Positions 24,120 to 34,064 of a DNA stretch of 64,000 bases are shown here, one piece after another; positions within the stretch are counted from its first letter, which is position 1, and the number at the start of each line of letters is the position of its first letter. The notes beneath the pieces were generated by a model. It saw nothing but the letters and a program-made list of their open reading frames with translations, had not been told where the DNA came from and ran no database searches. Where the stretch lies: positions 247,322-311,321 of the forward strand of contig NZ_BONQ01000083.1 in assembly GCF_016862795.1 (NCBI RefSeq). The letters are read 5' to 3'. The position numbers were made by a program, and so were the translations under genes. Source of the stretch: Dactylosporangium siamense (GTDB lineage: Bacteria; Actinomycetota; Actinomycetes; Mycobacteriales; Micromonosporaceae).

Positions 24120-24546
24120 ACAGGATCACCGGGCCGGGGCCGCGGGTGGCGAGCCGGTCGGCCGCGTTGGCGAGCTGGCAGTTGCTCAGGGACAGGCAGC
24201 CGCATCCGATGCAGCCGGTCAGCGTGTCCCGGAGCCGCTCCAGCAGCGCGATCTGCGCGTCGAGGTGGCCACGCCAGTTCCGGGACAGCCGCGCCCAGTC
24301 GGCCCGGGTCGGCGTGCGGTTGGCGGGCAGGGAGGCCAGCGCTTCCTTGATCGTCTCCAGGGGGATGCCGACCTGCGCGGAGATCCTGATGAACGAGACG
24401 CGGCGCAGCTCGGTGCGCTCGTAGCGGCGCTGGTTGCCGCCGGTGCGGGTCGAGTGGATCAGGCCGAGCTTCTCGTAGAACCGCAGCGCGGATGGGGCGA
24501 CTCCGCTGCGCGCCGAGAGTTCGCCGATCGTGAGGAGCTCAGCCAT
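24100..24546 (-). CDS. soxR: Redox-sensitive transcriptional activator SoxR
   Basis: A 148-residue MerR-family regulator. Residues 1-75 form the winged HTH (TIGELSARSGVAPSALRFYEKLGLI), followed by a dimerisation helix. The [2Fe-2S] ligands are Cys 112, 115, 117 and 123 (CIGCGCLSLSNC). Oxidation or nitrosylation of this cluster by redox-cycling drugs or NO activates SoxR proteins. The C-terminal tail LSTASSD is encoded by the 21-bp repeat. It begins 5 bp after the glycosyltransferase gene on the same strand and is probably cotranscribed with it. Confidence 0.96.
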   Translation of the reverse strand: MAELLTIGELSARSGVAPSALRFYEKLGLIHSTRTGGNQRRYERTELRRVSFIRISAQVGIPLETIKEALASLPANRTPTRADWARLSRNWRGHLDAQIALLERLRDTLTGCIGCGCLSLSNCQLANAADRLATRGPGPVILSTASSD

Positions 24547-24551
24547 GCGGG

Positions 24552-25250
24552 TCAGCGCTTGCGCGACGGCTTACGGACCCGCTCACGGGAGAGGATCCAC
24601 AGCGCCTCGACGCCGTCCTTCCAGGTGATCTTCTTGCCCTCTTCGCGGGTGCGCGCGCGGTAGCTGATCGGCACCTCGTAGGGCCGGTGCCGGTTGCGCA
24701 GCAGCTTGCCCGTCACCTCCGCCTCCATGCCGAAGCCGGCGGAGCGGATCTGCAGCGACCGGTAGAGCTCGACGGGCATGAGCTTGAAACAGGTCTCGAG
24801 GTCGCCGAGATAGCAGTTGTACAGCATGTTCGCGGCAGTGGTGACCGCCTTGTTGCCCATGACATACCAGAAGGAGAACGAGCTGTGGCTGCCGAAGGTC
24901 CGATTGCCGTAGACCACGGTCGCGCGGCCGTCGAGCACCGGCTCGAGCAGCTTCGGGATGTCCTGCGGGTCGTATTCGAGGTCGGCGTCCAGGATGACCA
25001 TGTAGTCACCGGTGGCGTGCTCGACCGCAGTGCGGATGGCTGCGCCCTTGCCCTTGTTCCTGGGGTGCAGCACGACGCGGATGCGCTCGTCGTGCAGTGC
25101 GTTCAGGATCTCGGCGGTGCGGTCCCGACTTCCGTCGTCGACGATGACAAGCTCGGTCTCAGTCGGGTAGTCCACGTCGAGCGCCTGCTTGATGGCGTCG
25201 GCGACCCGGACTTCCTCGTTGTAGACCGGCATCAGGATCGACAGTTTCAT
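24552..25250 (-). CDS. Family 2 glycosyltransferase (dolichyl/polyprenyl-phosphate sugar synthase-like)
   Basis: A 232-residue GT-A enzyme with no membrane segment. Motifs in order are SILMPVYNEE, VIVDDGSRDRT (nucleotide binding), HPRNKGKGAAIRTA, the DAD motif in MVILDADLEYDP, and a Q/R-rich region near FGMEAEVTGKLL. This matches the DPM1-like branch that loads a sugar on a polyprenyl phosphate. ATG 25250 has GGAG at a distance of 6 nt; a GTG one codon earlier is less likely. soxR follows after 5 bp. Confidence 0.88.
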   Translation of the reverse strand: MKLSILMPVYNEEVRVADAIKQALDVDYPTETELVIVDDGSRDRTAEILNALHDERIRVVLHPRNKGKGAAIRTAVEHATGDYMVILDADLEYDPQDIPKLLEPVLDGRATVVYGNRTFGSHSSFSFWYVMGNKAVTTAANMLYNCYLGDLETCFKLMPVELYRSLQIRSAGFGMEAEVTGKLLRNRHRPYEVPISYRARTREEGKKITWKDGVEALWILSRERVRKPSRKR

Positions 25251-25353
25251 CACGATCTCCGAAGGTTCGGGCCTGGGAACATCAGACTAGCCTCCCATCA
25301 CCCTTGCGTGTGATGTCCCCGCCTGGGGTTGCACACCTCGTACGGTGTGGCCT

Positions 25354-25734
25354 ATGACGAGCGCAGCGAAGCAGTTGGGCGACGAAGCGTACATCGCGGT
25401 GACGACGTTCCGCCGCGACGGGACGCCGGTGTCCACCCCGGTGTGGGTCGCGGGGGACGGCGAGGCGTTGGTGATCTGGACCGTCGGCGAGTCCGGCAAG
25501 GTCAAACGGATCCGCAGGGACGGCAGGGTGACGGTCGCCCCGTGCACGGTGCGCGGCGTGCCGACCGGCGAAGCGGTGCCGGGACACGCGACGGTCCTCG
25601 GCGCCGACGGCGGCCGGACCGCGCGGGAGCTCATCAAGCGGAAGTACGGCCTGCGCGGCCGCCTGTTCGTCTGGATGAGCATCAGGCGGCGCGGCGCGGA
25701 CGCGACGGTCGGCGTGCGGATCACGCTGGACTGA
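25354..25734 (+). CDS. PPOX-class F420-dependent (FDOR) enzyme
   Basis: A 126-residue split-barrel flavin/deazaflavin enzyme. The opening AYIAVTTFRRDGTPVSTPVWV, the central WTVGESGKVKRIRRDGRV and the C-terminal VGVRITLD are typical of the actinobacterial F420H2-dependent FDOR-B group, which reduce various low-potential substrates. The ATG lies 7 nt behind TACGGT, so the message is probably leaderless. It ends in a strong shared terminator facing bldC. Confidence 0.87.
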   Translation: MTSAAKQLGDEAYIAVTTFRRDGTPVSTPVWVAGDGEALVIWTVGESGKVKRIRRDGRVTVAPCTVRGVPTGEAVPGHATVLGADGGRTARELIKRKYGLRGRLFVWMSIRRRGADATVGVRITLD

Positions 25735-25753
25735 ACGGCCGGCGTCGCACAAA

Positions 25754-25798
25754 GCAACGCGCTCGGATCACCGGGGGGTGACGATCCGAGCGCGTTGC
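25754..25798. terminator. Bidirectional terminator between FDOR gene and bldC
   Basis: A perfect 16-bp inverted repeat (GCAACGCGCTCGGATC with its complement) with a 13-nt loop. It sits between two convergent genes. A T-rich tract follows about 14 bp beyond it on the plus strand. Confidence 0.85.
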
Positions 25799-25852
25799 GG
25801 GAACAAGCGTGTTGTTTTGGCACCTGAGGGAGGCGCGAGGTAGGGTTGCGCC

Positions 25853-26062
25853 TCAGTCGCCCTGGCGCTGCTGCGGGATCTGTCCCTGGAGCAGGGCGCG
25901 CACCTCGGATTCGCGATAGCGGCGGTGCCCACCGAGGGTGCGGATAGCGCTCAGCTTGCCCGCCTTCGCCCATCGGGTGACGGTCTTCGGGTCGACGCGG
26001 AACATCGACGCGACCTCAGCCGGCGTTAGCAACGGCTCAGGCTCATGCGTGCGAGATGGCAT
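25853..26062 (-). CDS. bldC: Developmental regulator BldC
   Basis: A 69-residue MerR-like winged-helix protein with PLLTPAEVASMFRVDPKTV followed by the basic LGGHRRYRESEVRALL wing. The sequence agrees closely with Streptomyces BldC as I remember it, differing mainly at the termini. BldC binds direct repeats cooperatively and controls entry into development. GGAGGAG lies six bases before the ATG. The neighbourhood bldC, unknown protein, vdh, DUF3073, purM, purF matches the Streptomyces order, which supports orthology. A long non-coding upstream region with palindromes precedes it. Confidence 0.97.
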   Translation of the reverse strand: MPSRTHEPEPLLTPAEVASMFRVDPKTVTRWAKAGKLSAIRTLGGHRRYRESEVRALLQGQIPQQRQGD

Positions 26063-26725
26063 CGGTCACTCCTCCACAGGTACCCAGGAACGTCGGACGG
26101 GGTCCCGCCGGCCGACGCGTTTCCTATGGTCCGGCTAGTCCCCGATGTCCGACATGGGCCGAACGGCTGAAGGTCCCTGTATGGACGGATGATGAATAAG
26201 TGAATTTTCCCATTTTGATGACACGAAATGGGATAAAGCGGGACCGGATGTGACGCTGTGTGGGTGAGTCGATACGAATCTAGCTCACCCGACCGGGTGA
26301 GCGGTAGCCCACAAAGTCCTCCCAATAACCCATAACGGACACCCCTGAGGAGCGATTCGGTTGCTAAGGGTGACACCCGTTCGTGGCAGTAGGGATCCGG
26401 ACATTTATCACCGCCGATGCCAAGATCCAGACCTCCGGCCGATGTCACCCGAAGGGGTTACCCGGACCCCGACCGATCCACTGACAGGCCGCGTTCCGCC
26501 GTCAATCACCGCCAGTGATCGCCCGGGCGACGGTGCGCCAGGCACCGGCCTTCCACTTGCGCGGTGGTGCGAATCCGAAATTCCGGGCCTAATAGCGCGG
26601 CGCTGGGCGGTGGGGTCAGCGGCGGCGGGTGGCGGAATGCCCGGACCGCCCAGGGTCGGCGCCGGGCGAGGACCGCGGCACCCGCACCCTGTGCCGCGCC
26701 CCCGGCCGCGGACCGGCGGGAGCGG
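26063..26725. promoter_or_regulatory. Long non-coding region upstream of bldC
   Basis: No credible gene is seen in 663 bp. The left half is unusually AT-rich for this genome. It holds TCCCATTT-10nt-AAATGGGA (26208-26233), GCTCACCC-GACC-GGGTGAGC (26283-26302), GGGTG-A-CACCC (26368-26378) and ATCAC-5nt-GTGAT (26505-26519). These could be operators for bldC or pieces of a long leader RNA. Confidence 0.5.
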
Positions 26726-27565
26726 TCAGTTGCAGCGCTCCAGCAGCTGCACGGCACGCCAGCGCTCGACCAGCTTCTCGTACACCTCGGTCGCCTCGTC
26801 GGCGTCGCCGCGCGCCACGCTCGACAGCCCCGCCGACACCAGGCCCGGCGAGTCGTCCTCGACGAGGGTCTCGTCGGAGAGCAGACCGACCAGGCCGCCG
26901 TAGTCCAGCTCCACGATCGACCGGGAGTGGAACTCCTCCAGCCACCGGGCGGTCTCCTCGACCGCGACGGTGATCGGCGCGTCGCCGATGGCGCGGCGCA
27001 GCACCGCGTATGCCCGGTGCGCCCGCCGGCGGGCCTTGGAGATCTCGGTGCGATAGCGCAGGACCCGGCGCCCGGGGCGCAGCGAGAGCTCCCGCTCCTC
27101 CAGGTCGACGAAGACAAACCAGCGCAGCGGCACGCCCCAGGTGGCGACCTGCTCGTGGACGCGGGGCAGACCGCGCTCCAGGACGTGGTCGCCGCTGCGC
27201 CAGTCGTCGACGATGGTCTGGGCCAGGCCAGCGAGGACCGGCGGGACGAAGGCGTCGGCGATCACGCTCGGCACGCCGTCGCGGGCGGTGAGCGCGGCCT
27301 CGGCGACGCGGATGCGCAGGTTCCAGGGGCAGACGAGCAGGGTGTCGTCGGCCTCCAGGACGTAGGCCTCGTCGGGAAGGTCGGGCAGGCGCGTCCATCC
27401 GGCGCCGAGCGCCTCGATGACCGCGGTCCGCTGGCGGCCGGGCCCGTCGGACAGCGCAACGGCCCGGCCCTCCTTCACGTAGCGACGCCAGTACAACTGG
27501 TGGTCGCGGTCGAAGGCGGCCAGCGGCTCGTATACCCGCAGGTATGACGCGAAGAGCGACGGCAC
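26726..27565 (-). CDS. Conserved actinobacterial protein of unknown function
   Basis: A 279-residue soluble protein starting at GTG. It opens with SLFASYLRVYEPLAAF and includes a core with PWNLRIRVAEAALTA and WGVPLRWFVFVDLEERELSL, followed by a helical C-terminus. The same type of protein lies between bldC and vdh in Streptomyces, so it belongs to the conserved neighbourhood. No catalytic motif, signal peptide or membrane segment is visible. The function is unknown. It is divergent from vdh across 97 bp. Confidence 0.82.
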   Translation of the reverse strand: MPSLFASYLRVYEPLAAFDRDHQLYWRRYVKEGRAVALSDGPGRQRTAVIEALGAGWTRLPDLPDEAYVLEADDTLLVCPWNLRIRVAEAALTARDGVPSVIADAFVPPVLAGLAQTIVDDWRSGDHVLERGLPRVHEQVATWGVPLRWFVFVDLEERELSLRPGRRVLRYRTEISKARRRAHRAYAVLRRAIGDAPITVAVEETARWLEEFHSRSIVELDYGGLVGLLSDETLVEDDSPGLVSAGLSSVARGDADEATEVYEKLVERWRAVQLLERCN

Positions 27566-27662
27566 GGCCCGATCGTCGCACGAAACTGTCGTCCATCGGT
27601 ATTAGGGTCGGGTACACAGGCGCCGTCTCACGAGGATCGGCCCCACCGACACAGGAGCATCC

Positions 27663-28721
27663 ATGGGTGTCTTCACCACCAGCCACGAGCAGGTCGTCTA
27701 CTGTCACGACCGGCCGTCCGGCCTGCGCGCGATCATCGCCATCTACTCGACGGCGCTCGGACCGGCGTTGGGCGGGACCCGTTTCTATCCGTATGCGTCG
27801 GAGGATGACGCCCTGCACGACGTGCTCGACCTGTCGCGCGGGATGGCCTACAAGAACGCCCTGGCGGGGCTCGACCTCGGCGGCGGCAAGGCCGTGATCT
27901 GGGGTGACCCGGACAAGGACAAGAGCGAGGCGCTGCTGCGCGCCTATGGCCGGTTCGTCCAGTCGCTCGGTGGCCGGTATTACACGGCGTGCGATGTGGG
28001 CACGTATGTGCAGGACATGGACATGGTGGCGAAGGAGACCCGGTTCGTCACCGGACGCTCCGAGTCGCACGGTGGCGCGGGTGATTCGTCGGTCCTTACC
28101 GCCTATGGGGTCTTCCAGGGCATGCGAGCGGCCGCCGAGCACCGCTGGGGCAGCCCGACACTGGCCGGTCGGCGGGTCGGCATCGCCGGTCTCGGCAAGG
28201 TCGGCAAGCACCTCACCAAACACCTGATCGACGACGGCGCGGCGGTCGTCGCGACCGACGTCTCGGAGCGTGCGGTCGAGTGGGCCCAGTTCACATATCC
28301 GCAGGTCGACCTGCTCGATGGCGCCGACGAGCTGGTCGCCGCGGACCTCGATGTGTATGCGCCGTGCGCGCTCGGCGGGGCGCTCAACGACGAGACGGTG
28401 GCGGTGCTGCGCGCCAAGATCGTCGCGGGTGCGGCGAACAACCAGCTGGCTCACCCGGGGGTGGAGAAGCTGCTCGCCGAGCGCGACGTGCTCTACGCGC
28501 CGGACTATGTCGTCAACTCGGGCGGGGTCATCCAGGTGGCCGATGAGATCGAGGGCTTCAACTTCGCCAGGGCACAGCAGCGGGCCGGCCGGATCTTCGA
28601 CACCACACGGGAGATCCTGCAGCTCGCGGCCGCTGAGGGGGTCCCACCGGCGGTTGCCGCGGACCGTCTCGCCGAACGGCGGATGGCCGACGTCGGAAGG
28701 CTCCGTACGATCCTGTTGTAA
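27663..28721 (+). CDS. vdh: Valine/leucine dehydrogenase (Glu/Leu/Phe/Val dehydrogenase family)
   Basis: A 352-residue NAD-dependent amino-acid dehydrogenase that interconverts branched-chain amino acids and 2-oxo acids. The dimerisation/catalytic domain holds GPALGGTRF, the glycine-rich [12 protein letters not shown] with the catalytic Lys, and [16 protein letters not shown]. The Rossmann domain holds [18 protein letters not shown] precedes the ATG. In Streptomyces, Vdh supplies acyl-CoA precursors by valine catabolism, and its gene lies near bldC as here, hence the symbol. Leucine dehydrogenase activity cannot be excluded. Confidence 0.93.
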   Translation: MGVFTTSHEQVVYCHDRPSGLRAIIAIYSTALGPALGGTRFYPYASEDDALHDVLDLSRGMAYKNALAGLDLGGGKAVIWGDPDKDKSEALLRAYGRFVQSLGGRYYTACDVGTYVQDMDMVAKETRFVTGRSESHGGAGDSSVLTAYGVFQGMRAAAEHRWGSPTLAGRRVGIAGLGKVGKHLTKHLIDDGAAVVATDVSERAVEWAQFTYPQVDLLDGADELVAADLDVYAPCALGGALNDETVAVLRAKIVAGAANNQLAHPGVEKLLAERDVLYAPDYVVNSGGVIQVADEIEGFNFARAQQRAGRIFDTTREILQLAAAEGVPPAVAADRLAERRMADVGRLRTILL

Positions 28722-28917
28722 GCGTGACGACCACGGTCCGACGGTGGTGCTTACCCAACTGGTCCGGTCGGGTAAGCAACGCCACCGAATTGGTCAGCAG
28801 GGGCGAGATGCCGAAAGGTGCCCTCGACATGTACCGTAAGAGCCACGAGAGATGCCTGACGTTGTCGGGGCCTGCCGGTAATGGCTGCCCCGTAATTCTG
28901 TGCGAGGGGGTCGAGCC

Positions 28918-29148
28918 ATGGGGCGCGGCCGTGCGAAGGCCAAGCAGACTAGGGTGGCCAGGGAGTTGAAGTACCACTCCCCCAACACCGACCTCGACGC
29001 GTTGCAGCGCGAGCTCGCGGGCAGCCCGAAGTCTTACGACGACTACGCCGGTTCCGGCGAGCAAGTCGACGATGAGGCCGACGACGAGGACGACGGTAAC
29101 TACGACGACTCCTCCAGCGACAGCGATTGGCGCTCACGGAGTCGTTGA
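28918..29148 (+). CDS. DUF3073 family protein
   Basis: A 76-residue small protein. The first half is basic (GRGRAKAKQTRVARELKYHSPNTDL) and is the highly conserved signature of DUF3073. The second half is acidic with many Asp/Glu/Ser, so the molecule is strongly bipolar. The function is unknown; such small charged proteins are abundant in actinobacteria. The ATG at 28918 follows GAGGGGG. The inverted repeat GCTTACCC/GGGTAAGC (28749-28777) lies in the 196-bp leader between vdh and this gene. It is convergent with the RiPP cassette. Confidence 0.9.
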   Translation: MGRGRAKAKQTRVARELKYHSPNTDLDALQRELAGSPKSYDDYAGSGEQVDDEADDEDDGNYDDSSSDSDWRSRSR

Positions 29149-29169
29149 TCATCGGTCAACCCGGCTGAC

Positions 29170-29194
29170 GGGCACGTGGAGACCCCACGTGCCC
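29170..29194. terminator. Terminator between DUF3073 gene and RiPP cassette
   Basis: A perfect 10-bp stem GGGCACGTGG/CCACGTGCCC with a 5-nt loop. It lies 22 bp after the DUF3073 stop and about 90 bp after the precursor-peptide stop, so it can serve both strands. Confidence 0.7.
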
Positions 29195-29286
29195 GCGTCG
29201 TGTCCGAGGCGCCCGCGCGGTGGCCGTTCTCTCGACGGCGCACCGCGTGGGCGTCCAGGCACATCTTGATGCTTCTGGAGCGACCC

Positions 29287-29484
29287 TCAACGGGGACGGT
29301 TGTTCCAGTTGTAGAAGGTCGGGATGTTCTCGAAGTGGTTCCAGGCGCAGACGGCGTTCGCGCCGTCCTCACCACTCGCCTCCGCTCGGGCGGCCCTTGC
29401 CACAGCGGCCTCGTCGAGCAGCACACGAAGGCCGTCAGCGGCCCCGTGGACTCGCTCGGTGACCGGGTCAGCGTGCTCCGGCAT
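29287..29484 (-). CDS. Probable RiPP precursor peptide (cyclophane type)
   Basis: A 65-residue peptide, probably the substrate of the radical SAM enzyme encoded just upstream. Residues 1-42 form an Ala/Glu/Arg-rich leader (TERVHGAADGLRVLLDEAA) likely to be helical. Residues 43-65 are the core, rich in Trp, Phe, Tyr and Asn: CAWNHFENIPTFYNWNN, ending RPR. Within it WNH, FEN, FYN and WNN fit the aromatic-x-x motif that three-residue-cyclophane-forming radical SAM enzymes crosslink. The ATG lies 17 bp inside the end of the maturase gene, with GGAGGGAG upstream, so translation is coupled. Related actinobacterial systems are, from memory, named AmcA/AmcB; I cannot verify this match. Confidence 0.78.
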   Translation of the reverse strand: MPEHADPVTERVHGAADGLRVLLDEAAVARAARAEASGEDGANAVCAWNHFENIPTFYNWNNRPR

Positions 29485-30574
29485 GGTCCAGCACTCCCTC
29501 CAGAAGGCAAATCTTGCTGTTGCGGCAGTGATTCGTCTCGGTGCCGTCGAACCTGCCGTGCTCGAAGTAGCGGTTCGCCGCGTGGGCGCCGCCGCAGAAG
29601 CCGAAGTACGGGCACGTCGAGCGGCACGCCTCGACGCCGCGCAGGTACTCCGGCACCCATCCTGCGGAACCGGCAGCACCGGCCAGGATGGTGGCCAGGG
29701 ACGTCTCCAGGACGTTGCCGGACGAGAAGTCGCCGTAGTGGGCGTCGGTGAACCCCGCCAGCTCGGGTGAGAGCAGGAAGACCCGGCCGTCGGCCGCGAT
29801 CGTCGGGATCGGGTCGAGCGCGGCCGGCAGGACGTCGTCGGCACCGCCGGACAGGACCGCGCCGGCGTAGCGGAGGGTCCACTCGATCTCCCGCACGTGG
29901 ATGCGCGGGTCGCGCCGCCACGCCGCCACGAGCTCGGCCCAGAAGGCGCGGACCGGGGCGGCGCCGAAGTCGTTGGCGCGGGCGTTGACGCCCTCCTGCT
30001 CCTCGATGTTGATCCCGAGGACGTCGCAGCCGAGGTCGAGGAAGTAGTCGTAGAGCCGGGTGGCGAGGCCTGGTGCCGGGCGACCGACGACGCACAGCGC
30101 CGAGAACGGGATCTCGTGCCGGCGCAGCGTCTCGATGCCGCGGAGGATCCGCTGATACGCGGGAGACCCCCCACGGTCGATCCGCTCACCGTTGAGGTCC
30201 GGTGGCCCGTCGACGCTGACACTGACATGCATCTGGTGCTCGGTGAAGAACTCGCACCAGGCGTCGTCGATGAGCGTGGCGTTGGTCTGCACGTGGTGCT
30301 CGACGCCCTCGAAGGGGGCCATCAGCTCGGCGAGCGCCGGGCGGCCCGCGGCCAGGGGCTCGCCACCGTGCCAGACCACAGAGAAACGGTCATTGCGGGC
30401 GGCCCACTCGTTGACGGAGGCCGCGACCGCTGCCGCCGTCGCCGGGCTCATCCGGTCGTTGCGGGACCGGAACGGCAGGTAACAGTACGTGCAGTCCAGG
30501 TTGCACAACGTCGTGGGCTGCAGCACGACATAGCCTGGGATCGGCGAGATGCCCCGCATGCCGTTCCACGACAC
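29468..30574 (-). CDS. Radical SAM/SPASM peptide maturase
   Basis: A 368-residue enzyme. The radical SAM cluster motif is CNLDCTYC (Cys 24, 28, 31), followed by WHGGEPL and SVSVDGPP, which are typical SAM-binding and barrel segments. The C-terminal SPASM-like region contains ACRSTCPYFGFCGG and HCRNSKIC, enough cysteines for auxiliary Fe-S clusters. Family members form C-C or thioether crosslinks in ribosomal peptides. GTG 30574 has AGGAGG eight bases before it. The precursor-peptide gene overlaps its 3' end. The pair interrupts the otherwise conserved DUF3073-purM order. Confidence 0.9.
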   Translation of the reverse strand: MSWNGMRGISPIPGYVVLQPTTLCNLDCTYCYLPFRSRNDRMSPATAAAVAASVNEWAARNDRFSVVWHGGEPLAAGRPALAELMAPFEGVEHHVQTNATLIDDAWCEFFTEHQMHVSVSVDGPPDLNGERIDRGGSPAYQRILRGIETLRRHEIPFSALCVVGRPAPGLATRLYDYFLDLGCDVLGINIEEQEGVNARANDFGAAPVRAFWAELVAAWRRDPRIHVREIEWTLRYAGAVLSGGADDVLPAALDPIPTIAADGRVFLLSPELAGFTDAHYGDFSSGNVLETSLATILAGAAGSAGWVPEYLRGVEACRSTCPYFGFCGGAHAANRYFEHGRFDGTETNHCRNSKICLLEGVLDHAGAR

Positions 30575-30755
30575 CGCCCCGTCCTCCTTTTGGGCGTAGG
30601 GACGTGTCGCTTCAGCCTAGGTCTCTTGCCCCGTTGCGGTAAGACCCGGCGGATCAGATACGTGCGATTTGCTCAATCCCGCACATTCCGACAGCAGAAC
30701 GGTTCAGGGCGCCGTCGCAGCGACTTCCGACGGCGCCCTGTCACTGAATCTCTGG

Positions 30756-31910
<1,155 letters not shown>

Positions 31911-31967
31911 TTTCTCCCCTTTGATTGCCTCGGCGGCGGCCACCGCATGTTGCTATGGGTGGGCGGG

Positions 31968-33527
31968 TCACGGGCGCAGCAGTGCGCCCGAACCGCCCGG
32001 ACTGGCGGCGACGCTGACCGCGCCACCGTCCGTCGTGGTGGGAGCGGCCCCCGCCGCACGCGCCACACCTTCCAGGACGTGCTTGCCGATCACGTTGTCG
32101 GTCGGCAGCTCGATCGGATACTGACCGTCGAAGCACGCGCTGCACAGCCGGTTGGCCGGCTGCTCCGTTGCCGCGATCAGGCCGGGCAGCGACACGTAGC
32201 CGAGCGAGTCGGCGCCGATCGACCGGCGGATACCCTCCAGGTCGAGCCCGTTGGCGAGCAGCTCCGCCCGGGTAGCGAAGTCGATGCCGTAGAAGCACGG
32301 CCACTTGACCGGCGGCGACGAGATGCGGACGTGCACCTCGACGGCACCAGCTTCGCGCAACATACGCACGATCGCACGTTGAGTGTTGCCGCGCACGACG
32401 GAATCGTCGACAACCACGAGGCGTTTGCCCCGCACGTTGTCGCGCAGCGGGTTGAGCTTGAGCCGGATGCCCAGCTGACGGATCGTCTGGGACGGCTGGA
32501 TGAAGGTGCGCCCGACGTAGGCGTTCTTGACCAGGCCGTGGCCGAACGGGATGCCGGACTCGGTCGCGTAGCCGATCGCGGCCGGCGTGCCGGACTCCGG
32601 CACGGGGATGACCATGTCGGCCTCGACCGGGTGTTCCTTGGCCAGGGTCCGGCCGATCGCCACACGCGCGGCGTGGACGTTGCGCCCGACGATGGTGGTG
32701 TCGGGGCGGGCCAGGTAGACGTACTCGAACAGGCAGCCCTTGGGGTCCGGGGTGCCGAAGCGGCTGGAGCGCAGGCCGTGCTCGTCGATGGCGATCAGCT
32801 CGCCGGGCTCGATCTCGCGCACGACGCTGGCGCCGACGATGTCGAGCGCGGCGGTCTCGCTCGCCACCACCCAGCCACGCTCGAGCCGGCCGAGGACCAG
32901 CGGGCGGACGCCGTTGACGTCCCGGGCCGCATACAGGGTGTCCTCGTCCATGAAGACGAAGCTGAACGCGCCCCGCAGGGTCGGCAGCACGTCCAGGGCG
33001 GCGGCCTCGACGGACAGGTCGGGGCGGGCCGCGAGCAGCGCGGTCACCAGCGCGGTGTCGTTGGTGGAGTTCATCTGGTCGCGCTCGCCGAGCTCGGCGA
33101 CGCGGCGGGCCAGCTCGGCCGTGTTGACCAGGTTGCCGTTGTGCGCCAGGGCGATCGTGGTGCCGCCCCGGTCCTCACCGGCGGCGGTCGACCGCAGCGT
33201 GGGCTGCGCGTTCTCCCAGTTGGAGCCACCGGTGGTCGAATACCGCGCGTGGCCGATCGCGATGTGGCCGCGCAGGCTCGCCAGGGTCGGCTCGTCGAAG
33301 ACCTGCGAGACGAGGCCCAGGTCCTTGTACACCACCACGCCGGAACCATCGGACACCGCGATGCCGGCCGCTTCCTGACCACGGTGCTGCAACGCATACA
33401 GCCCGTAGTAGGTCATCTTCGCGACCTCTTCGCCCGGCGCCCATACGCCGAACACACCGCACTTGTCCTGGGGACCTGGACGCTGGGGGTCGAGCTCGTG
33501 GCTCAACCGGCCATCGCCTCGGGGCAC
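31968..33527 (-). CDS. purF: Amidophosphoribosyltransferase
   Basis: A 519-residue enzyme that commits PRPP to purine synthesis. The N-terminal glutaminase starts after a propeptide of about 22 residues at Cys23 in DKCGVFGVWAP, the nucleophile exposed by self-processing. The C-terminal phosphoribosyltransferase has the PRPP motif VVVDDSVVRGNT. Cysteines near the end (LCSACFDG and earlier) fit the Fe-S-containing B. subtilis type. GTG 33527 has AGGAG seven bases upstream, which excludes the longer open frame to 33665. purM is downstream in the same operon. Confidence 0.97.
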   Translation of the reverse strand: MPRGDGRLSHELDPQRPGPQDKCGVFGVWAPGEEVAKMTYYGLYALQHRGQEAAGIAVSDGSGVVVYKDLGLVSQVFDEPTLASLRGHIAIGHARYSTTGGSNWENAQPTLRSTAAGEDRGGTTIALAHNGNLVNTAELARRVAELGERDQMNSTNDTALVTALLAARPDLSVEAAALDVLPTLRGAFSFVFMDEDTLYAARDVNGVRPLVLGRLERGWVVASETAALDIVGASVVREIEPGELIAIDEHGLRSSRFGTPDPKGCLFEYVYLARPDTTIVGRNVHAARVAIGRTLAKEHPVEADMVIPVPESGTPAAIGYATESGIPFGHGLVKNAYVGRTFIQPSQTIRQLGIRLKLNPLRDNVRGKRLVVVDDSVVRGNTQRAIVRMLREAGAVEVHVRISSPPVKWPCFYGIDFATRAELLANGLDLEGIRRSIGADSLGYVSLPGLIAATEQPANRLCSACFDGQYPIELPTDNVIGKHVLEGVARAAGAAPTTTDGGAVSVAASPGGSGALLRP

Positions 33528-33710
33528 GTTGCCGCTCCTGTCGTCGCAGTTGCCGGGATTCGTCGGCGGTGTGGGTCGAGGGGAGTCCGACCTGATAGGC
33601 GCCGGTATTCGGTCGCCTTCGCGAGGCAAAGTGTACGCGAGGAATTGGCCATGACGCACAGCCACAGTTCGCGCGCAGTTCGTAATCAGTGTTGCGCACG
33701 GAATGTGGAG

Positions 33711-34064
33711 TCACAAGGGTAGATACGGCGATAAATCAGCCCGAACCCCGCTCGCGCGGATCTTCCCGGTGCTGACTGCTTCGTGCCACGATTTCCGACC
33801 CGTGGCGATCTCGAGCCACGTGACGGGGTCGGTCTCGACGACGTTGGGTGGCGTACCTCTCGTATGGCGCGGTCCCTCGACACATTGAATCGCACCGTAC
33901 GGAGGAACCCGCACCTCCACCGAACGGCCGGGAACTCGGGCCCGCAGGTCAGCCAGGAGGTCGCGCACCGCGTCACGCAGCGCTAGCCGGTCCGGTTCGA
34001 GTCCGTCATCCAGCGCAGAAAGGACGGTTTGCGCCGTGTCGGAATATCGGTGCGGAGTGGACAT
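33711..34064 (-). CDS. Sterol-carrier-family (SCP2-like) protein
   Basis: A 117-residue protein. The segment RVPGRSVEVRVPPYGAIQCVEGPRHTRGTPPNVVE is the hallmark of a small actinobacterial family usually found beside purF. The rest, including WLEIATGRKSW and the ending RADLSPYLPL, fits a maleylpyruvate-isomerase/SCP2-like fold. The function is unknown. The ATG is 6 nt behind TATTGT and lacks an RBS, so a leaderless start is likely; an upstream frame to 34190 would cover the promoter. It is divergent from the membrane protein gene. Confidence 0.85.
   Translation of the reverse strand: MSTPHRYSDTAQTVLSALDDGLEPDRLALRDAVRDLLADLRARVPGRSVEVRVPPYGAIQCVEGPRHTRGTPPNVVETDPVTWLEIATGRKSWHEAVSTGKIRASGVRADLSPYLPL

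Noticed and set aside
23999..24205. Minus-strand frame with repeated GLVRLIHGLV
   Set aside because: It is the out-of-frame translation of the 21-bp repeats, overlapping soxR in a different frame.
29149..29286. Second precursor peptide downstream of the first
   Set aside because: The only frame begins after the precursor stop without an RBS, runs through the terminator stem and into the DUF3073 gene.
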